Part shown: positions 12,122 to 16,325 of the stretch, piece by piece
Layout: each line of letters opens with the position of its first letter
Numbering within the stretch: position 1 is the stretch's first letter
Assembly: GCA_039934635.1 (NCBI GenBank)
Contig: JBDTLT010000115.1
Coordinates: 1-16,325 of the forward strand
DNA: 16,325 nt
Source: DATLFA01 sp039934635
GTDB taxonomy: Bacteria > Actinomycetota > Acidimicrobiia > Acidimicrobiales > WLNW01
Reading direction: 5' to 3'
Translations under genes and position numbers: made by a program
The notes under the pieces: model-generated
Database searches by the model: none
What the model was told of the DNA's origin: nothing
The model's input: the letters and a program-made list of their open reading frames with translations, nothing else

Positions 12122-14071
12122 ATGAAGTTGACCAGGAAGACCGTCATGCTCAACAGCACGCTCTGCGTTGCCGTCTTGGGCGTCGGCTTCGGCGGATGGA
12201 GTGTGTTGCGCGACGACTCGACGGCGAAAGCGTCGACGGTCAGTACGTCCACCGTGCAAAAAGGCGTCGTGCAGCAAAGCGTGACGGCGACCGGCAACCT
12301 CGCGGCGATCACACAACTCGACGTCAGCTTCGATACGGCCGTTGCCACCAACCCCGTCACCGACATCGTGGTCAAGGTCGGCGATCGCGTGACCAAAGGC
12401 CAGCCGCTGGCCAAGGTCGATGACCGTCTCGTACAAGCGAGCCTCGCGTCGGCGACGGCGTCGATGACCGTCGCGCAGTCGAACTACGACAAGGCGAAGA
12501 CGGGCCTCACCGCAGAGGACCGGGCGCAACTCGATGCGCAAGAAGCCCAGTCGCTGGCGTCGGTGACCTCGGCGCAGACGTCGATCGACAACGCCACCGC
12601 GACGGCCAATCAAAACGTGATCACGCAAGCCGAGTCTGTACGCCAGGCCCAGTTGGCGCTGACCAACGCGCAGGCCCAGGCTGATCGCGACGTGGTGAAC
12701 GCACAAACCGCAGTCGATCAGGCGCGAACGAATTACGACCCGCTGAAGACCGCCCGCGACAGTGCGCGGGACAAACGCGATGCCGATCAGGCCGCGCTCG
12801 ACGCGGCGAACGCGCTCGTCACCACGTACACGGCCGACAATCAGTACTGCATCGACAATCCGGGCGCCCTCACCGCACCCGACGGCGTGTCGTGCGCCGG
12901 CGTCGCGGGTTTGGTGGCCTCGGCGACCACCGACCGCAATGCGAAGCAGGCGACGCTGACGACGTCACAGACGAATCTGGACAAGGCCGAAGCGTCCCTC
13001 ACATCCGCCGCCAACGCGTTCACGAACGCAACCAACAGCTTCGAGTCGACCAAGCTCAAGGCCAAGCAATCGGTCGACTCCGCGACCAACGCCGTGATCA
13101 ACGCACAGAACAATCAATCCTCGGGCGCGCTCAAGGACCAACAATCGATCACGTCGGCGCAACGCCAGTACGACTCGGCGTTGGCCTCCTACCAATCGAC
13201 CGTGGCGGCGAATGCGATCAAGCGCAAGCCGCCGACCGCGGCGGACGTTGCATCGCAAGAGGTGTCGTTGATCAACGCCACCAATTCTCTCGCCACCGCA
13301 CAGAAGAACGCCACGGCCGCGACGATTCTGGCCCCGTCGGCGGGTACGGTCGCCATCATCAACGGCAAGGTCGGGTCGGCCGGCAACGCGACGTCGACCA
13401 CCGGCACCGGCACCGGTAACGCCGCATCGTCGACGCCGTTCCTCACGCTCACCGACCCCAGCGCATTCGAAGTCAAGGTGGGCTTCAGTGAGGCCGACGC
13501 GGCCAAGGTCAAGGCGACGCAGACAGCCACGGTCACCGTTGATGCGGTCAACGCCCGCGTCACGGGCACCGTCCGCTCTATCGACACGACCTCGACGCTC
13601 GTGAGCAACGTGGTCACCTACTACGCATACGTGACGATCACGCAGGTACCGAGCAACGTGACGGTGCAAGCGGGTATGACCGCATCGGTGTCGGTCGCCG
13701 TGCAGCGGCTCACCGATGTGTTGACGTTGCCGACTGCGGCGGTGTCGAGCCGGGGCACGACGGCGACGGTTCAGGTCCAGACCAAGGCGAACGTCAAGAA
13801 GACCGAGCCGCGTGACATCACGATCGGGCTACGCGGTGACACGTCGCTCGAGATCCTCACGGGGCTCAGCGAAGGTGACGTGGTCGTCACGACGCGTACC
13901 GCGGTGAGCACTGCGCAGAGCGCGCAGACCAACAGCGGTGGCGTGCTGACGGGCACGGGTACCCAGACCGGTACCGGTGGCCTGGGCGTCGGCCAGACGG
14001 GTGCCGGCGGCGTGCAAATACCCGGCGGTGGCGCACGCGCGGGTGCCGGTGCCACCGGAGCCGGGCGATGA
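12122..14071 (+). CDS. HlyD/MacA-type membrane-fusion adaptor of an export system
   Basis: A 649-residue adaptor, much longer than the usual 350-400. A membrane anchor (about 8-28) leads to the first lipoyl half (70-100, IVVKVGDRVTKGQPLAKVDD). A very long Ala/Gln/Thr/Asn-rich coiled coil follows (about 103-397). The second lipoyl half is at 401-418 (ILAPSAGTVAIINGKVG), then a beta-barrel domain (about 440-530), a membrane-proximal domain (535-600) and a Gly/Thr-rich tail. At the coiled-coil turn lies an insert with Cys243 and Cys258. ATG 12122 is preferred because AAGGGTG precedes it and the anchor follows. Its stop overlaps the ATPase start (ATGA). It should link the MacB-type transporter to substrate or a cell-wall partner, since no TolC channel is expected in this lineage. 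Confidence 0.88.
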   Translation: MKLTRKTVMLNSTLCVAVLGVGFGGWSVLRDDSTAKASTVSTSTVQKGVVQQSVTATGNLAAITQLDVSFDTAVATNPVTDIVVKVGDRVTKGQPLAKVDDRLVQASLASATASMTVAQSNYDKAKTGLTAEDRAQLDAQEAQSLASVTSAQTSIDNATATANQNVITQAESVRQAQLALTNAQAQADRDVVNAQTAVDQARTNYDPLKTARDSARDKRDADQAALDAANALVTTYTADNQYCIDNPGALTAPDGVSCAGVAGLVASATTDRNAKQATLTTSQTNLDKAEASLTSAANAFTNATNSFESTKLKAKQSVDSATNAVINAQNNQSSGALKDQQSITSAQRQYDSALASYQSTVAANAIKRKPPTAADVASQEVSLINATNSLATAQKNATAATILAPSAGTVAIINGKVGSAGNATSTTGTGTGNAASSTPFLTLTDPSAFEVKVGFSEADAAKVKATQTATVTVDAVNARVTGTVRSIDTTSTLVSNVVTYYAYVTITQVPSNVTVQAGMTASVSVAVQRLTDVLTLPTAAVSSRGTTATVQVQTKANVKKTEPRDITIGLRGDTSLEILTGLSEGDVVVTTRTAVSTAQSAQTNSGGVLTGTGTQTGTGGLGVGQTGAGGVQIPGGGARAGAGATGAGR

Positions 14072-14841
14072 CCAAGCTCACACTCGAAGCGACCGTCGGG
14101 GCTCCGCCAAACGCCGCGCGCGTCATCGAGTTGCGCAATGTGTCCAAGGTGTACGGCATGGGCGACGTGCAGGTGCACGCGTTGCACAACGTGTCGTTGG
14201 GGATCGAGCGAGGCGACTTCGTGGCGATCATGGGCGCATCGGGTAGCGGCAAGAGCACGTTGATGAACATCATCGGTTGCCTCGACGCACCGACGCGCGG
14301 CGGCTACCGACTCGACGGCGTCGATGTGAGCGAACTCTCCGACTCGGAGTTGGCCGATCGGCGCAACCGCGGCATCGGCTTCGTGTTCCAGAGCTTCAAC
14401 TTGATTCCGCGCACAACCGCACTGGCCAACGTCGAGTTGCCGTTGCTCTACGGCGGGTTGAAGCGAGCCGAACGGCGCCGCCGCGCGCTCGCCGCGCTCG
14501 CGGCCGTAGGGCTGACCGACCGCGTGCACCACCATCCGTCCGAGCTCTCGGGCGGTCAGCAACAGCGGGTCGCCATCGCTCGGGCCATCGTGACCAACCC
14601 TGCGATCGTGCTCGCCGACGAACCGACGGGAGCACTCGACAGCGCCTCGACGAACGAAGTGTTGGCGATCTTCAGCCAACTCAACGCCACCGGGCGCACG
14701 ATCGTCGTCATCACCCACGAGCCCGAGGTCGCGGCAGTCGCGAAACGGGTCATTCGCCTGCGCGACGGTGTGATCCTCGACGATTCGCGTCACTCGCCGG
14801 CCGACGGTCCACCACCGATGCTCGCCGGACGTGCGTCATGA
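14068..14841 (+). CDS. MacB-type ABC transporter ATP-binding protein
   Basis: A 257-residue ATPase of the LolD/MacB class. The Walker A motif GASGSGKST is at 56-64, the Q-loop Gln108 (FVFQSFNLIP), the signature LSGGQQQR at 160-167, the Walker B motif VLADEP with Asp184-Glu185, the D-loop GALDS, and the switch His217 (VITHE). All catalytic residues are intact. The first 18 residues form a variable N-terminal extension. It has ATGA overlaps at both ends, with the adaptor upstream and the permease downstream, so stoichiometric production is expected. It powers the permease for export or for mechanotransmission on the outside of the membrane. The substrate (peptide, lipid or antibiotic) cannot be read from the sequence. 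Confidence 0.95.
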   Translation: MTKLTLEATVGAPPNAARVIELRNVSKVYGMGDVQVHALHNVSLGIERGDFVAIMGASGSGKSTLMNIIGCLDAPTRGGYRLDGVDVSELSDSELADRRNRGIGFVFQSFNLIPRTTALANVELPLLYGGLKRAERRRRALAALAAVGLTDRVHHHPSELSGGQQQRVAIARAIVTNPAIVLADEPTGALDSASTNEVLAIFSQLNATGRTIVVITHEPEVAAVAKRVIRLRDGVILDDSRHSPADGPPPMLAGRAS

Positions 14842-16064
14842 ATCTCGAGAGCGTGACGATCGCGCTACACGGGATCATCGCCAACAAACTGCGGTCGATG
14901 CTGACGATGCTCGGCATCCTCATCGGTGTCGCATCGGTCATCGTGCTGGTGGCCGTCGGCTCGGGCTCGGCCGCCGCAAGTCGCACGCGGCTCGAAGCGT
15001 TGGGTTCGAACACGATCACCGTGCGCGCCGGCGGGTTGGGCTTCGGCAATCGCGGCGGCACGCAGAGCCGGAGCATCCGCATCGAGGATGCCGACGTGCC
15101 CGCAATTCTCGACAAGAACGAAGCCCCGAGCGTGGCTCGCGTCGCACCGATCGTCGATGCCACCGCGGTCGCCGCGAGCTACAACGGTGCCAGCACGACG
15201 CCGCAGACGTTCCAGGGCACGAACGATGTCTTGTTCACGGTGCGCCACTACGAGATCGCGTCGGGCTCCAAGTTCACACAGGAAGATCTCGACGCGCACG
15301 CCAAGGTCGCGGTGGTCGGGTTGACCGTCGCCAAGAACTTGCTCGGTGAAGACGCGAACGCGGCCGACCTCATCGGCGAGTCGGTGAAGTTCGGTAACTC
15401 CAATCTGACCGTCATCGGCATCTTGAAGCCAAAGGGCACCAACGGCACGAACGACCAGGACAACATCGTGCTCGCGCCACTCACCACGGTGCGTGACCTG
15501 ATCTCGGGCGGCGGCAGCGCCATCACGCAACTGGTCGTGCAGGCGAACAGTCGCAAGGCGATGTCGACGGCGCAGGCCGAAGTCACGGCCATCTTGCAGT
15601 CGCGCCATACCGGCGCCACCACCAACAGCTTCCTCGTGCAGAACAACTCTTCGCTGCTCGAGACGCAAGATGCGAACAACAAGACCTTCACCGTGCTGCT
15701 CGGTGCGGTGGCCGCGATCAGTTTGCTGGTGGGGGGCATCGGTGTGATGAACATCATGTTGGTCACGGTCACCGAACGCACCCGCGAGATCGGCATCCGC
15801 AAAGCGATCGGCGCGCGCCGCAGCGACATCCTCGGCCAGTTCCTCACCGAAGCGGTACTGGTGAGCGTGCTCGGCGGTCTGCTCGGCGTCGCGGGCGGGC
15901 TCATCGGCAGCCGTTTCAAGATCGTCAACGTGCAACCGGTGGTCGAGCCGTATTCGGTCTTTCTGGCGTTCGGCGTCGCGGTGGTCGTCGGCTTGTTCTT
16001 CGGTATCTACCCCGCCAATCGAGCGGCGCAATTGCGTCCGATCGATGCGCTTCGCTACGAGTAA
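14838..16064 (+). CDS. MacB/FtsX-type ABC transporter permease
   Basis: A 408-residue permease with four membrane segments: TM1 at about 20-42 (MLTMLGILIGVASVIVLVAV), a large extracytoplasmic MacB-type domain (about 45-280), and TM2-TM4 at about 283-308, 333-357 and 371-392. The conserved coupling segment TREIGIRKAIGARRSDIL (315-332) and the C-terminal ANRAAQLRPIDALRYE are typical of the family. The start ATG 14838 overlaps the ATPase TGA. In this family the TM movement, not a channel, usually drives the partner. With the adaptor and lipoprotein it forms a tripartite-like machine. No drug specificity is shown. Confidence 0.94.
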   Translation: MNLESVTIALHGIIANKLRSMLTMLGILIGVASVIVLVAVGSGSAAASRTRLEALGSNTITVRAGGLGFGNRGGTQSRSIRIEDADVPAILDKNEAPSVARVAPIVDATAVAASYNGASTTPQTFQGTNDVLFTVRHYEIASGSKFTQEDLDAHAKVAVVGLTVAKNLLGEDANAADLIGESVKFGNSNLTVIGILKPKGTNGTNDQDNIVLAPLTTVRDLISGGGSAITQLVVQANSRKAMSTAQAEVTAILQSRHTGATTNSFLVQNNSSLLETQDANNKTFTVLLGAVAAISLLVGGIGVMNIMLVTVTERTREIGIRKAIGARRSDILGQFLTEAVLVSVLGGLLGVAGGLIGSRFKIVNVQPVVEPYSVFLAFGVAVVVGLFFGIYPANRAAQLRPIDALRYE

Positions 16065-16076
16065 GGAAGGCCACTG

Positions 16077-16325
16077 ATGACCACGTGGCAACCCACGACC
16101 CCCGAGCACCCTCCGACGGTGGAATCCGATCTCGATCTGGGAATGCTCGCGGACATCGAAAGCGCGCCGCCGCTGCCGGGCCGCGAGCGCGTCACGAGCA
16201 GCTTCACCTTTGTTTTGGTGGGCCTGTTCGCATTGTTGGGTTCGTTCACGTTGGGTGCGTGGTTCCAGCGTGAGCACGGGCCCGCAACGTCTACAGCGAC
16301 CGCGGCGTCAAACCCGTCCGGTGCG
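16077..16325 (+). CDS. single-pass membrane protein, export-operon distal gene (partial, 5' part)
   Basis: The frame begins at ATG 16077, 12 bp after the permease stop with AAGGAAGG in front, and is open to the window edge (83 codons). A soluble N-terminal part is rich in Pro, Glu and Asp (MTTWQPTTPEHPPTVESDLD, then PPLPGRERVTSS). A hydrophobic segment follows (about 43-62, FTFVLVGLFALLGSFTLGAW), then the charged turn FQREHGP and a Thr/Ala/Ser-rich start of an outer part. The topology is probably N-in. Short spacing places it in the export operon. I cannot name the family from this part. It could be another accessory or adaptor-like subunit. Confidence 0.75.
   Translation, partial: MTTWQPTTPEHPPTVESDLDLGMLADIESAPPLPGRERVTSSFTFVLVGLFALLGSFTLGAWFQREHGPATSTATAASNPSGA

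Noticed and set aside
14277..14837. Upstream part of the 595-residue frame that contains the permease
   Set aside because: It is an out-of-frame reading of the ABC ATPase. The permease starts at ATG 14838 in an ATGA overlap.
12122..16064. Confirmed macrolide exporter MacAB
   Set aside because: Fold and order match, but family members export or act on many substrates and the adaptor is unusually long. No specificity can be read.
1..16325. tRNA, rRNA, CRISPR, insertion sequence, prophage or attachment site
   Set aside because: I looked for cloverleaf patterns, regular repeat-spacer arrays, transposase motifs and terminal repeats by eye and saw none.

Overview
The window is high-GC DNA with dense coding, 4-base ATGA overlaps, GTG starts and strong G/C third-position bias. 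With its actinobacterial gene families (HlyD/MacB-type operon with a Cys-pair lipoprotein, LLM oxidoreductase, class I P450, DUF35 with a thiolase), this points to an actinomycetote, possibly Acidimicrobiia. The taxon is an inference from style and content, because no marker gene is present. I saw no rRNA, tRNA, CRISPR array, transposase or phage gene.

Left part (1-8079) looks catabolic. After the 3' tip of an unidentified gene (1-74) and a noncoding stretch come a dienelactone hydrolase-like enzyme (488-1216), a near-palindromic bidirectional terminator, and a convergent acyl-CoA dehydrogenase-fold flavoprotein (1351-2535, minus). Only 9 bp away, divergently, starts a thiolase-fold protein (2545-3726) that lacks the nucleophilic Cys and carries a Tyr pair as in the steroid side-chain aldolase Ltp2. 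It is followed 2 bp later by a stand-alone DUF35 Zn-ribbon/OB-fold partner (3729-4157). The ribosome-rescue factor arfB (4152-4577, minus) interrupts the theme. Then comes a tight operon: SnoaL-like protein, LLM-class flavin oxidoreductase, SDR and cytochrome P450 (4635-8079). Together these suggest oxidation and retro-aldol cleavage of a cyclic or branched, probably CoA-linked, substrate (steroid, terpenoid or similar). The substrate cannot be read from the sequence.

Right part (8100-16325) concerns the cell envelope. It holds a small secreted helical protein (8100-8762, minus), a fusion of an acyltransferase-3 membrane domain with an extracytoplasmic serine beta-lactamase-like domain (8869-11190, minus), and a divergent export operon. 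The operon encodes a lipoprotein with a duplicated Cys-pair motif (11443-12108), a HlyD/MacA-type adaptor with a very long coiled coil (12122-14071), a MacB-type ATPase (14068-14841), a MacB/FtsX permease (14838-16064) and the start of a single-pass membrane protein (16077 onward). The 10-mer TTCTCAACTT, part of repeats spaced 11 bp, lies upstream of both the export operon and the small secreted protein. This suggests shared control by an OmpR/PhoB-family regulator encoded elsewhere.

The items most worth a second look are the Ltp2-like/DUF35 pair in its unusual context, the shared 11-bp-periodic motif linking two envelope loci, the duplicated Cys lipoprotein next to an adaptor with a Cys pair, and the acyltransferase-hydrolase fusion with altered active-site motifs.
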